Shown: positions 33,201 through 41,182 of the stretch, piece by piece | How the letters are laid out: every line of letters begins with the position of its first letter | How positions within the stretch are numbered: position 1 is the first letter of the stretch | Translations under genes and position numbers: made by a program | Source of the DNA: Polyangia bacterium | GTDB lineage: Bacteria > Myxococcota_A > Polyangia > Nannocystales > Nannocystaceae | DNA: 64,000 bases | Direction: 5' to 3' | Assembly (NCBI GenBank): GCA_030430565.1 | Contig: JAUIKS010000011.1 | Location: 1-64,000 of the forward strand | The notes under the pieces: model-generated | The model's database searches: none | Told to the model about the DNA's origin: nothing | The model's input: the letters and a program-made list of their open reading frames with translations, nothing else

Positions 33201-34130
33201 GGCAGCCCGTACCGCGGCAAGCTCTTCGACATCATGGGCATGCTCGACAAGGGCCAGCACGACGACGCGCTCGCGCTCGCGCTCACCTGGCACGACGAGC
33301 AGCCCGGCGACGTGCTCGCGCTCATCGGCATCGGCGAGGCCCTCGAGGCCAAGGGCGACAACGCGACCGCCGCGCGCGTCTACGGCTCGATCATCGACCT
33401 GTTCCCCTCGCGCGCCGACCTCCGCCGCTACGCCGGCCTCCGGCTCGAGCGCCTCGGCGACCCGGCCGCGCTCGCGCTCGCGGTCGACACCTACAAAGAG
33501 GCGGTCGAGCAGCGCGCCGACCACCCCAACAGCCACCGCTTCTACGCCTACGCGCTCGCGCGCGCCGGGCAGCACGAGCAGGCCTTCGAGGCGATCCTCA
33601 AGGGCAAGGAGCGCGACTACCCGAGCGGCCGGTTCCGCGGCGTCGATCGGATCTTCGAAGACGACGCCGGCATCATCGGCTCGCTGTGGGTCGCCGCCGA
33701 TCCGTCGCAGCGCGAGGCCGTCGAGCAGCGCCTGCAAAAAGCCGGCGCGCGGCTCAAGACCGTGCCGTCGCTGCGCTTCATCATGAGCTGGGAGACCGAC
33801 AGCAACGACGTCGACTTCCACATCCACGACGGGCAGGGCGGGCACGCCTGGTACTCGAGCAAGCGCCTGTCCTCGGGCGGCGAGCTGTACGCCGACGTGA
33901 CCACCGGCTACGGCCCCGAGTGCTTCGCTATCGAGGGCAAGCCGGCGGCCTTCCCCTACACGCTCAAGGCCCACTACTTCCGCCGCGGGCCGATGGGCTA
34001 CGGCATGGGCGCCCTGCAGATCATCGAGTTCAACGGCCAGGACGGACTGAAGTTCGACGACCGCCCGTTCATCATCATGAAGGATGAGGCGTACCTGGAG
34101 CTGGGTACTGTGGATGGTCCGCTGAAGTAG
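30216..34130 (+). CDS. VIT/vWA/AgmX-type/TPR/DUF2135 lipoprotein
   Basis: 1304 residues from ATG 30216; lipobox TPGC (Cys37). Domains in order: VIT (about 76-205), von Willebrand A (about 306-460) with a MIDAS-like DTSAS at 316-320, a long Gly-rich flexible stretch (about 745-820), an AgmX/PglI-type TonB-like C-domain (about 829-925, SCYNAGLARDPTLAGRV), a Glu/Arg coiled coil (about 942-993), TPR-like helices (about 1002-1135) and a DUF2135 domain at the end (SWETDSNDVDFHIHDG). VIT-vWA proteins bind ligands through metal; the AgmX domain is named from a gliding-motility protein of Myxococcus. A surface or periplasmic scaffold is likely. A strong hairpin follows the stop. Confidence 0.88.
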   Translation: MPRAATRLPPPRPSVSRRWLGPALACIIGATLATPGCTGKQAPSQDETPLPAVTPLVHGLPVRALAQAEAEAKKAPPFSLTASDGTGLKLVKLEARGVVEEPIAFTELHMTFENPTDRQIEGRFTIDMPPGAAISRFAMKIGSRWQEGEVVERQAARVAYEDFLHRKQDPALLENQAGNQFSARVFPIRANERKELILSYSQALDSSAEPYRLELEGLPQLEELDARVVIHEPSVEAGAAASSLGGAVMGQRVVELKKFSYTPEADLEVPARALPGNPAELGQAGIHHKNLALARIKAVGATLPPAPMERLTILFDTSASRALGFERQLRRLGQLVDTLEATQGGGFELEVMCFDQELAEVYRGASAGFGDQHLEQILSRRAFGASDLAGALNKLAERPSASGPRRLLLVSDGIATAGDDAINKAVISLGAKAGFQRVDALIDGGLQDRDVLEGMTTALETDGIVVDARTPLPQIGEKLLKATLSGVAVEVPGSSWSWPSTLDGVQPGDEVLVYADLKPTRTDQATPGEFSSMTVNLTAQDATHSTKVGLVEVERPLIERGWVGAKIEQLTYNRAQLANQPSGSGPGAARTEQLASLKNEIVELSTKHRVLSDFTALLVLETEWDYRRFNIDRNALTDIMTVGQDGVELMRRSAGSAIPSNPSGGYVAQSGDAGGSGPGGSEQKSGLYAMKGPRDAIPQMARNFDPDMAERNAGILGVMQQESGHFLASPYGGAFAVGNDDEDVWGGLTGTEVGEAYGVGGLGLVGTGRGGGGTGEGQIGLGNTGLIGKGGGGGTGSGYGRGSGSGFGGRGKRVPRVRQAKAQVQGALDKDIIRRIVRAHINEVRSCYNAGLARDPTLAGRVAIQFVITGTGKVGSSVVKETSLKDARVSNCIAKAVKRWKFPKPQGGGNVIVTYPFVLDPGGGGSYTPPPPPKPLTPEELAAQKAAQEAERARQEAERKRLEAERAQREAEAEARRKLLEEQRRQEQAELERTKGSPYRGKLFDIMGMLDKGQHDDALALALTWHDEQPGDVLALIGIGEALEAKGDNATAARVYGSIIDLFPSRADLRRYAGLRLERLGDPAALALAVDTYKEAVEQRADHPNSHRFYAYALARAGQHEQAFEAILKGKERDYPSGRFRGVDRIFEDDAGIIGSLWVAADPSQREAVEQRLQKAGARLKTVPSLRFIMSWETDSNDVDFHIHDGQGGHAWYSSKRLSSGGELYADVTTGYGPECFAIEGKPAAFPYTLKAHYFRRGPMGYGMGALQIIEFNGQDGLKFDDRPFIIMKDEAYLELGTVDGPLK

Positions 34131-34137
34131 GGTGTTC

Positions 34138-34179
34138 ACGCGCGAGCGCGCGCGGAGATCCGCGTCCGCGCTCGCGCGT
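34138..34179 (+). terminator. 42-base GC-rich hairpin after the VIT/vWA gene
   Basis: Arms ACGCGCGAGCGCG (34138-34150) and CGCGCTCGCGCGT (34167-34179) are exact complements; inside, CGCGGA and TCCGCG pair again around a two-base turn. The predicted stem begins 8 bases after the stop codon and ends 11 bases before the next ATG. No T-tract follows, so it may be a factor-dependent terminator, an mRNA 3'-end stabiliser or an attenuator for the next gene. Confidence 0.6.
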
Positions 34180-34189
34180 ATCCAGCGTC

Positions 34190-35179
34190 ATGCCCGACTC
34201 GTCGTTCCACGTCGCGCGACCCTGTGACGAGGACTTCTCGAGCATGCCCGGCGGGTCCCGTCGTCACTGCGCGCGCTGCCAGCACGCGGTGCACGACCTT
34301 TCGGCGATGACGCGCGCGCAGGCGCTCCAGCTGCTGCGCGCGCGCGCCGGCGACGACCTCTGCGTCTCCTACCGAACCGACGCCCGCGGGGCGCCGCAGT
34401 TCCTCCCGGCGCGCCGGCTCCGACGACGAGGCCGCAAGGCGGCCCCCGCCGCGCTCGCGCTCGCGCTCGCCGCCTGTCACTCGGGACATCCCCGTGACGC
34501 CGCCGCGACCGGTGAGCACGCGCCCGCCGTCAAGGCTCGGCCCGGCGAGCCTCCCATCGAGGCGCCTGCGCCTGCAGGCAAGCCCTCCACGACCCTCACC
34601 GCGCCTGCGCCCTCGAAGACCCGCGACGCGACCGCGCGCGCGCCCTCGAAGCCGGTCACGAACCCCTCGCCCACGAACTCGCCGAAGCCCGCTGAGAGCC
34701 ACGCCGCGATAACGGCCACGCAAGCGCGTTCGCCGAAGCCCGCGCCGAAGCCCGCGCCCGCGCCGAAGCCCGCGCCGAAGCCCGCGCCGACGAAGACGAG
34801 CGGCCCCTTGCCAGTGGACTGCCTGCTCGACCCCAAGCTCCCGGGCTGCGAGTACAAGCCGCGCACCACCGGGAAAATCACCGGTGACCCCGGCACACAC
34901 GAGCTGCCGCACAAGCCGTCCTTCGCCGATATCAAGCGGATGTTCCACGGCGCGCGCCCCAAGGCCAAGGCCTGTGGCCGCGGGATTCAGCCGCCGGGGA
35001 GCACGGCCAGGATCAAGCTGCGTTTTCGGGGCTCGACCGGCGCGCTGATCGACGCCACCGTGCGCACCGCCGAGCTCCCGCCCGCGGTGCGACAGTGCCT
35101 CGTCGCGGCGTTTCAGGGCCGCGCGCTCCCCCCCTTCCGCGCCTCGCGGCTCGGCATCACCGTCCAGATTCACTGGTGA
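34190..35179 (+). CDS. AgmX/TonB-like protein with N-terminal Cys motif
   Basis: 329 residues. Residues 8-70 carry RPCDEDFSSMPGGSRRHCAR and CQHAVHDLSAMTRAQAL, a short Cys-containing module (CxxxF-x-x-M, HCxxC, DLS, MT) found at the start of many Bacteroidetes and myxobacterial proteins and possibly metal-binding. A basic stretch and a hydrophobic segment (about 86-99) follow, then ~110 residues of Pro/Ala/Lys repeats (PKPAPKPAP) able to span the periplasm, and a C-terminal domain (about 235-329) with the AgmX/PglI-type pattern CGRGIQPPGSTARIKLRFRG and VRQCLVAAFQGRALPPF. A TonB-like envelope-spanning role is inferred; it pairs with the similar domain in the upstream gene. Confidence 0.78.
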   Translation: MPDSSFHVARPCDEDFSSMPGGSRRHCARCQHAVHDLSAMTRAQALQLLRARAGDDLCVSYRTDARGAPQFLPARRLRRRGRKAAPAALALALAACHSGHPRDAAATGEHAPAVKARPGEPPIEAPAPAGKPSTTLTAPAPSKTRDATARAPSKPVTNPSPTNSPKPAESHAAITATQARSPKPAPKPAPAPKPAPKPAPTKTSGPLPVDCLLDPKLPGCEYKPRTTGKITGDPGTHELPHKPSFADIKRMFHGARPKAKACGRGIQPPGSTARIKLRFRGSTGALIDATVRTAELPPAVRQCLVAAFQGRALPPFRASRLGITVQIHW

Positions 35180-35226
35180 CGCGGGACATCGGGCGGCAGC
35201 GCGCTCGCTAGCCGCCGAGCAGCTCA

Positions 35227-37134
35227 CTACTCGATGACCACGCCGACGCGCTGGGGCGCCACCTCACCGACCTCGAGGGAGCGCCGCGAGTAGAGCTCAC
35301 GCGGCTCGCCGCCGGCGTGACCCGCGAGCTGCGAGGCCGCCCGCGCGCACGCGCGCTGGAGCTCGAGCTCCGCGCCGACGCGCGTCGCCAACACGGCGCA
35401 CTGCCCGTAGGCGTCGGCCGCGACGCGCTCCAGCGGCGCCGCCTGTCCATCGGCCGCGTCGCAGAACGCGTCGTACTGCTCCTCGACCTTGAACGAGCCG
35501 GGCAGCGGCGTGCGCCGCAGCTCGTCGGCGAAGCTCTCGAAGACCAAGCCCGCGCGCGCCGAGGCCACCGCGCTCCAGCGCGGGACCGCGAGCTTCACGA
35601 CCTCCGCGTAGCGCTCGCGCAGCGCCTCGCCGCGTCGCTCCTTCTCGCTGTAGAAACGCTTGAACGCCCTCATCGAGCGCGCGCGCTCGGCCAGCTGCTC
35701 CTCGTAGATCCGCTCCCACTTCGACGAGCCCGCGCCGTGGCGCCAGTTCTCGACGTGAAAGTCGAGCCCCGCGGGCGCCCGGAGCTCGAGATACGCGGTG
35801 AGCTCGAGGTCGGCGGTGTACAGCGAGGCCCGCGCGACGGCGTCGAGCAGCGCGGCCTCGCGCGCGGGGCCCTCGGCGTCGCTCGCTAGCTGGGCGAGCA
35901 GCGCCCGGCCGCCGCGGCGATGCATCGCGAGCACGCGGTCAAAGTGCTGCTGCGCCTTCTCGACCAGCGCGCGCTTGCGCGGGTGCACGACCACCGACAC
36001 GGAGCTCGAGCCGCCGCAGCGCTTGGGCATCGTGAACGCGGCGCGCTTGGCCCGGATCGTCGCGAGCCGCAGCTCGTGCTGCACGCGCTGCTCGCTGGGC
36101 CGACTCCCAGGTGACTTCTTGGCCAGCTGCTTCATGATCTCGGCGCGCTTCTCCTGCCGCCAGGTCAGCTCGTCGACCCGGGCCTGCGCGCGCTCGAGGC
36201 CCGCGCGCGCCGGCGCGACCGACGGCCCGCCCGCCCGCGTGCGCGCGAAGCAGCCCGCCGCCGGATCTCGTCCGTCGCAGGCGCGACGGAGCAGGTGCTC
36301 GCCGACCGCGACCTCGGCCTGCGCGCGCAGGTCGGGGCTAGCCTTTCGACCATATCTCTTCAGCCACGCACGCGCGTGCTCGTAGCGCGCGGCGTGATCG
36401 CCCGCGTCGAGCAGGGCGCCGCGGGCCCAGTCGATGCGCGCGGCCTGATGCGGGCGCGCGCGCCCGTACAGCGACTGGAAGCGATCGGCCGCCGCGCTCG
36501 CGGCCGCGCGCTCGCCGAGCTCGCCGCGCAACGCGAACGCCCGCGCGAGCGCGTCGGCGCCGCGCGGGTCTTTGGGGTACTCCTGAACGAAGCGCTCGAA
36601 GGCCGCGGCCGCGTCGCTAAATCGCGCGACCGACTGGTACTCGACGCCGAGCTGATGGAGCGCGTCCGCGGCGCGCGCGGCGTCCGGGTGCTCCGCGGCG
36701 ATCTGCCCGAGACGGTTAATTACGGCGCTGACGTGGCCGCCCGCCGCCGCGCAGCGGCTCGCGACCCACAGCGCGTCGGGGCGGCACTCGGCGGTCGTCT
36801 CGAGCTGAGAGAGCAGCGCCGCGATCGGCTGGTCACAGGCCGACGCGAGCGCGTCGCCTCGCAGCCCCTCGTCGAGCGATCGGCTCGCGTCGGCGATCGC
36901 GACGAGCTGACTGTTTGAACATGCCTCCCCCGGCGAGGCCGCGTCCGCGCTGGCCGTCACGGCGAGCGCCGCGACGAGGCCGAGCGCGCCGCCGAGTCGA
37001 CGCAGACGCGCAGACCTCGTCTGCAGCGCGGCGCCACGGGAGGAGGGCGAGGATGAAGACGAGGATGAAGACGAGGATGAAGACGAGGATGAAGACGAGG
37101 TCGAGGAGAACGGGGGGAGAGCGTGAGCGGTCAT
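35227..37134 (-). CDS. TPR-repeat envelope protein with poly-Ser leader
   Basis: 635 residues. The ATG complementary to 37132-37134 is chosen because AAGGAG lies six bases upstream. The N-terminus is MTAHALPPF followed by ~20 serines, then a basic and hydrophobic segment (LRRLGGALGLVAALAVTASA) resembling a signal peptide displaced by about 45 residues. The mature part has TPR-like helices (ADALHQLGVEYQSVARFSDA; AFERFVQEYPKDPRGADALA) and a long Arg/Ala-rich helical region with a few Cys. No enzyme motif. TPR proteins of this type assemble envelope complexes; the neighbouring AgmX-type genes make a motility or transport scaffold conceivable but unproven. Confidence 0.78.
   Translation of the reverse strand: MTAHALPPFSSTSSSSSSSSSSSSSSSSSPSSRGAALQTRSARLRRLGGALGLVAALAVTASADAASPGEACSNSQLVAIADASRSLDEGLRGDALASACDQPIAALLSQLETTAECRPDALWVASRCAAAGGHVSAVINRLGQIAAEHPDAARAADALHQLGVEYQSVARFSDAAAAFERFVQEYPKDPRGADALARAFALRGELGERAAASAAADRFQSLYGRARPHQAARIDWARGALLDAGDHAARYEHARAWLKRYGRKASPDLRAQAEVAVGEHLLRRACDGRDPAAGCFARTRAGGPSVAPARAGLERAQARVDELTWRQEKRAEIMKQLAKKSPGSRPSEQRVQHELRLATIRAKRAAFTMPKRCGGSSSVSVVVHPRKRALVEKAQQHFDRVLAMHRRGGRALLAQLASDAEGPAREAALLDAVARASLYTADLELTAYLELRAPAGLDFHVENWRHGAGSSKWERIYEEQLAERARSMRAFKRFYSEKERRGEALRERYAEVVKLAVPRWSAVASARAGLVFESFADELRRTPLPGSFKVEEQYDAFCDAADGQAAPLERVAADAYGQCAVLATRVGAELELQRACARAASQLAGHAGGEPRELYSRRSLEVGEVAPQRVGVVIE
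37049..37096. repeat. Four perfect 12-bp repeats GAGGATGAAGAC
   Basis: Four identical head-to-tail copies, in frame within the TPR gene, each encoding four serines on the minus strand. Length changes would alter the poly-Ser leader without shifting frame. Confidence 0.9.
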
Positions 37135-37574
37135 CGGAGGCTCCTTGGCCACGCCCCGGTGTTGCAACCCGCGCGCACACGTCGAATGCCCAGCGAGATC
37201 AACCTCTTCCGCCGCGCTCCTGTCGCGCATCGCGCGACCGTGGCAAGCCCGGCTGCCACCCCCTGCCAGCGTCAGCAGCCGCCCGTGACCACGAGACCCC
37301 GCGGACCACCGGACGCGGTCACGGCCCGAAAGCGAAGCGAGTCGAGTCCGGCGGCGTCGGGTCGCGCAAGCGCCCGCGAGAGCTCGCCGAGCGCGTTGAA
37401 CAACATGTCTCTTGAGGCATTCCAAAGACCAGGCTCACAATTCGCTCCAGACAACCGCCGCGCCCTCCCGTCCCCGCGAGGCGTAGATTCAAACCACCGC
37501 GCGCGGGCCGGCGTGAAAGCGCCCCTCGCCCACGACCTGTACGCGGGCGCGCGAGCCTGCGAGACTCGAGCGAG
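37135..37574. other. 440-bp divergent intergenic region
   Basis: Between the divergent TPR and metzincin genes. The only AT-richer part is around 37398-37450. Frames crossing it are Arg/Pro-rich and lack start signals. No RNA gene, operator or repeat was recognised; promoters for both genes presumably lie here. Confidence 0.55.
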
Positions 37575-38771
37575 ATGACGCGCTGCTGGACGACGGCTCG
37601 CCGCGGGCTGCTCATCGCGCTGGCGACCGCGACGGGCTCCTGCGGCGGCGAGCTCGACCGCCTCGACGTGCCCGAGTTCGCCGACGGCTCGCGCGAGTGC
37701 GGCGACGCGCCCGCCCTCGGGATCGCGGGGGAGACGTCGACCGAGCGCGCGCCGATCACCTGGGTCGAGGGCAGCGACGCGTGGTACGGCGAGCCGATCG
37801 TCGTCCAGGTCCCCGCCGACCTCACGATGCTGCAGGTCTCGGTCGTCGCCGGCCCCCACTGGACGGGCGTCGCGGAGGCGCGCCACAACGGCGCGCTGCT
37901 GATCGACGGCCGCGACAACTTCTACGGCGCGCCGTTTTATCACTACCCCGCGGTCGCGGGCTCGACGATGTTCCCGATCGACGAGGACTCGACGCTCGCC
38001 GAGGGCTGCCTGCAGCTCGTGCCGGTGAGCATGACCGACCCGGGCGGCGCCGGCGAGCTGCACCTCGCCGCGCGCCGACGCTCGCCGGGCGCGACCTTCG
38101 ACCTCAACGTCGTCATCGTCGGTGACACCGAGGTCGCCCAAGGCGAGCTCGAGGCGGCGGTCGCGATCGCCAACGACATCTACGCGGCGGCGGGCTCCCC
38201 GAGCTTCGCGGACATCTCGTACGAGACCCTCGCGTACCCGCAGAGCGTGTTCGCCACGCCCGAGGAGTCGCCGGGCACGAGCTTCGACGAGCTGGGCGCG
38301 CTGCTCGTCAGCTACGAGCCCGCGGACCCGCGCGACTTCACCGTGTTCGTGATCCAGGACTTCATCGAGCCCGGCAACCTCGGGATCGCGGCGGGGATCC
38401 CCGGACCGAACGGGATCCCCGGCACCGGCGCGAGCGGGCTCGTGGTCTCGGTCGACTCCCACCTCGACGACAACTTCGAAAACCTCGACCTGCAGGTGCT
38501 CGGCGAGACCATCGCCCACGAGATCGGGCACCAGCTCGGGCTGTTTCACACCAGCGAGGCCGAGGGGGACATCCACGACCCGCTCGAGGACACCGGCGAG
38601 TGCCACGTCGAGCAGCACGATCAAGACGGTGACGGCGAGCTCTCGCCCGAGGAGTGCGCCGACGAGGGGGGCGACAACGTGATGTTCTGGACGGCGGGCG
38701 AGAGCCTGTCGCAGGACAAGCTCTCGCCCGCGCAGATCGAGCTGCTCGCGCTGTCTCCCATCGTCGACTGA
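37575..38771 (+). CDS. Metzincin-type zinc metalloprotease lipoprotein
   Basis: 398 residues. Signal peptide with lipobox TGSC (Cys23). A ~170-residue N-terminal beta-rich domain precedes the catalytic domain. The zinc site HEIGHQLGLFH is at 315-325 (HExxHxxGxxH, all three His and the Glu present), and VMFW at ~369-372 supplies the Met-turn (Met370), so this is an apparently active metzincin. DQDGDGELSPEE just after the zinc motif resembles a calcium-binding EF-hand loop inserted between zinc site and Met-turn. It is probably a surface or secreted protease, in keeping with a predatory lifestyle; it is followed by a muramidase gene. Confidence 0.85.
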   Translation: MTRCWTTARRGLLIALATATGSCGGELDRLDVPEFADGSRECGDAPALGIAGETSTERAPITWVEGSDAWYGEPIVVQVPADLTMLQVSVVAGPHWTGVAEARHNGALLIDGRDNFYGAPFYHYPAVAGSTMFPIDEDSTLAEGCLQLVPVSMTDPGGAGELHLAARRRSPGATFDLNVVIVGDTEVAQGELEAAVAIANDIYAAAGSPSFADISYETLAYPQSVFATPEESPGTSFDELGALLVSYEPADPRDFTVFVIQDFIEPGNLGIAAGIPGPNGIPGTGASGLVVSVDSHLDDNFENLDLQVLGETIAHEIGHQLGLFHTSEAEGDIHDPLEDTGECHVEQHDQDGDGELSPEECADEGGDNVMFWTAGESLSQDKLSPAQIELLALSPIVD

Positions 38772-38831
38772 CCTCCTCGTGGTGACACAACGACGCACCC
38801 GCGATCGCGCCGCGGTGCTACGATTCGCGCC

Positions 38832-39566
38832 TTGACTGTTCGCAGAATCATCATCGCGCTCGTGCTCCTGACCATCCTCCTGGGCCTCGGCGCGCTGCTG
38901 TTCGTGGGCTTGAACCAAAACTCGCGCGCCGCCGCGTTCCCGCTGCGCGGCCTCGACGTCTCGCACCACCAAGGCGACATCGACTGGGGGCAGGTCGCCG
39001 CGGCCGGCGAGCACGAGTTCGTGTGGATCAAGGCGAGCGAGGGCGGCGACTGGGTCGACCCCAAGTTCGCCGACAACTGGCGCGCGGCCCAGGCCGCTGG
39101 CCTCGTCGTCGGCGCGTATCACTACTTCACGCTGTGCACGCCCGGCGCCGAGCAAGCCGAGAACTTTCTCAACACGATCACGCCGCTGCTCGACGAAGGC
39201 GCGGGTCACAAGACGCTCGCGCCCGCGGTCGACCTCGAGTTCACCGGCAACTGCAAAGAGCGACCGCCTCAGGCGCAATTCACCGCGGAGGTGAAGGGCT
39301 TTCTGGACGCGGTCCAGCAGCGCCTCGGCCGGCGCCCCGTCGTCTACACCACCACCAGCTTCGCGCGCGCCTACGACAACCCGACGCTGCGCGCCTACCC
39401 GCGCTGGATCCGGAGCGTGTTCCGGGCGCCGCCGGGGGAGCCGGGGCGCGACTGGCAGGTCTGGCAGTTCAACGACAACCGCGCGCTGCCGGGCGTCAAC
39501 GGACCCGTCGACGAGAACGCGGCCGCGGTCACGCTCGATCAGCTGACGGCGACCTCGGGGACGTGA
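38832..39566 (+). CDS. GH25 muramidase (lysozyme-type)
   Basis: 244 residues from a TTG start. A membrane helix or uncleaved signal (about 5-27) is followed by one glycoside hydrolase family 25 domain: GLDVSHHQGDIDW, VWIKASEGG, GAYHYF, APAVDLEFTG (Asp and Glu of the active site) and VVYTTTSFAR, ending with WQVWQFNDN. GH25 enzymes cleave the beta-1,4 bond between MurNAc and GlcNAc. Without an obvious cleavage site, the enzyme may be anchored facing the periplasm. It lies 60 bp downstream of the metzincin gene and may act with it in lysis of prey or in wall turnover. Confidence 0.9.
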   Translation: MTVRRIIIALVLLTILLGLGALLFVGLNQNSRAAAFPLRGLDVSHHQGDIDWGQVAAAGEHEFVWIKASEGGDWVDPKFADNWRAAQAAGLVVGAYHYFTLCTPGAEQAENFLNTITPLLDEGAGHKTLAPAVDLEFTGNCKERPPQAQFTAEVKGFLDAVQQRLGRRPVVYTTTSFARAYDNPTLRAYPRWIRSVFRAPPGEPGRDWQVWQFNDNRALPGVNGPVDENAAAVTLDQLTATSGT

Positions 39567-39581
39567 CGGACGGGGCGGGCC

Positions 39582-40133
39582 TCAGCCCGCGTACTTCTCG
39601 TGACAGCGCTGCAGGAGCTCCGGCGGCGCCTTCTTGAACTCGACGCCCGCGTGCCGGAGCGCGTGCTCCTGACAGCTCGCTACCGCGACGCTCCCGGCCT
39701 GGGTGCACGCGGTCTCGAGCATCCGCATCTGCTGCTCGCGCGCCGCGTTCCACTTCTCGAGCACGTCCGGCTGCGTCGCGTAGCTGCGCCGCATGAAGTC
39801 GTCGTAGGCGGCGCCCACCTGGGCGCAGGCCTCCTCCAGGCTGCTCGGCAGGTCCTCTGGCGCCGGCGCGACGCACAGCGCGTCGATCGCCGCGGCGTAG
39901 CGCGCTCGCGCGTCCTCCTCCGCCCCACGCCGCGCCGCTCGCTCGGACCTTCGCCGCGCCAGGGCGTCCTCCTCCGTAGGCTCTGGCTGCTCTGGCGCCG
40001 GCGTTGGCGTTGGCGCCGGCGCGCTCGAGGCCGCCGGCGGGTCGCTACTTGGCTGTCCCTTCGCGCAGGTGATCGCGCTGACGCACAGGATCACCCCGAG
40101 CGCCGCGCCGCCGCTACGTCGAGACCAGGGCAC
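39582..40133 (-). CDS. Hypothetical lipoprotein, helical
   Basis: 183 residues from a GTG start complementary to 40131-40133. Signal peptide with lipobox-like AITC (Cys23), a Pro/Ala/Ser/Thr linker to about residue 55, then a charged helix (ARRRSERAARRGAEEDARAR) and an alpha-helical domain with six cysteines (LCVAP, EACAQV, TACTQAG, ASCQEH, QRCHEK). No family recognised. Only 3 bp separate it from the end of the ROK gene upstream on its strand, so it may share that transcript. Confidence 0.7.
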   Translation of the reverse strand: MPWSRRSGGAALGVILCVSAITCAKGQPSSDPPAASSAPAPTPTPAPEQPEPTEEDALARRRSERAARRGAEEDARARYAAAIDALCVAPAPEDLPSSLEEACAQVGAAYDDFMRRSYATQPDVLEKWNAAREQQMRMLETACTQAGSVAVASCQEHALRHAGVEFKKAPPELLQRCHEKYAG

Positions 40134-40136
40134 GCG

Positions 40137-41102
40137 TCATGGTACCCCAGCGGCGACGGCGAGGGCCGCCTGGGCGGGCAGCTGGGCCCCGAGCGCCGCG
40201 GCGACGATCGGCGTGCTGTGCAGCTCGGGCAGCGTGATCTCGTGGACCCGCGAGCGGATCGCCCCTAGAAACAGGTCTGGGTGCTCCCGCACGATCGTCC
40301 CGAGGATCACGAGCTCGGGGTCGACGGTCGCCAGCACGAACGCCAGGCCGCGCGCGAGCTGGCGGATAAACTCGCGCTGGAGCTCGAGCGCGAGGCCGTC
40401 ACCTCGGCGGATCGCCGCGCACCAGTGCCGCGCGCTGACGCGCTCGAGCTCACCGCCGGCGAGCTCGAGCACCACGCTCTCCCGGCCCGCGCGCAGCGCC
40501 TCGCGCAGCCGCGCCGCGATCGCGGCCCCGCCGGTGTAGGCCTCGAGACAGCCCCGCAGTCCGCACGCGCACCGGCGGCCGTCCTCGACCACCGGCACGT
40601 GCCCCAGCTCGCCCGCCTGCGAGTGCGCCCCGCGGACGAGGCGGCCGTCGAGCACCACGCCGGCGCCGACGCCTGTACTCATGGTCAGGTACACGAGGCT
40701 GCGCGCGCCCTGCCCCGCGCCCGCGCGCCACTCGGCGAGCGCGGCCGCGTTGGCGTCGTTCTCGAGCCGCGCGGGCGCCCCGAGCTCGCGCTCGAGCGCC
40801 GCGACGAGCTCGACGTCGCGCCACCCAGGGAGGTTCGGCGGCGCGAGGATCACCCCGCGCGCCGCGTCCAGGGGACCCGGCGCCGAGATCCCGATCGCGC
40901 GCAGCGAGCCCTCCTCGAGGCCGCGCGCGCGGAGCAGCGCGCGCGCCTGGGCGACGAGCCCGTCGATGTCCCGCGCGGGCTCGCCGGTGGTCCAGCGCTC
41001 CCGTCGCGACTGCTCGATCACCTCGCCCGCGGGCGTCCCCAAGACCGCGACCACCTTGGTCCCGCCCAGCTCGAGGCCGAGGTCCACCCGCGCTCGAGCC
41101 AT
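40137..41102 (-). CDS. ROK-family sugar kinase
   Basis: 321 residues from the ATG complementary to 41100-41102 (another start lies 10 codons upstream). ROK hallmarks: LGLELGGTKVVAVL (phosphate loop), LENDANAAALAEWRAGAGQG, STGVGAGVVLDGRLVRG, GELGHVP and the zinc-binding CACGLRGCLEAY. The Asn-Asp of ENDAN supplies the catalytic base. No HTH domain, so this is a kinase rather than a repressor. It phosphorylates a hexose, possibly mannose, fructose or glucose, given the adjoining divergent sugar transporter and GH92 mannosidase. Confidence 0.88.
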   Translation of the reverse strand: MARARVDLGLELGGTKVVAVLGTPAGEVIEQSRRERWTTGEPARDIDGLVAQARALLRARGLEEGSLRAIGISAPGPLDAARGVILAPPNLPGWRDVELVAALERELGAPARLENDANAAALAEWRAGAGQGARSLVYLTMSTGVGAGVVLDGRLVRGAHSQAGELGHVPVVEDGRRCACGLRGCLEAYTGGAAIAARLREALRAGRESVVLELAGGELERVSARHWCAAIRRGDGLALELQREFIRQLARGLAFVLATVDPELVILGTIVREHPDLFLGAIRSRVHEITLPELHSTPIVAAALGAQLPAQAALAVAAGVP

Positions 41103-41182
41103 CGCGCCCGCTCCCGCTCCCGCGCTCGACATGTGTACATCACAATACCCGAGCCAGGCCCGCGCCGGTACCATCGCGGGCG

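Noticed and set aside
30852..34139. 1095-codon frame antisense to the VIT/vWA gene
   Set aside because: Shadow frame with no domain, whereas the plus strand carries six recognisable domains.
37223..37270. Possible sigma-54 promoter (TGGCAAG...TGC) before the metzincin gene
   Set aside because: The GG and GC elements are one base off the required spacing, so the match is not credible.
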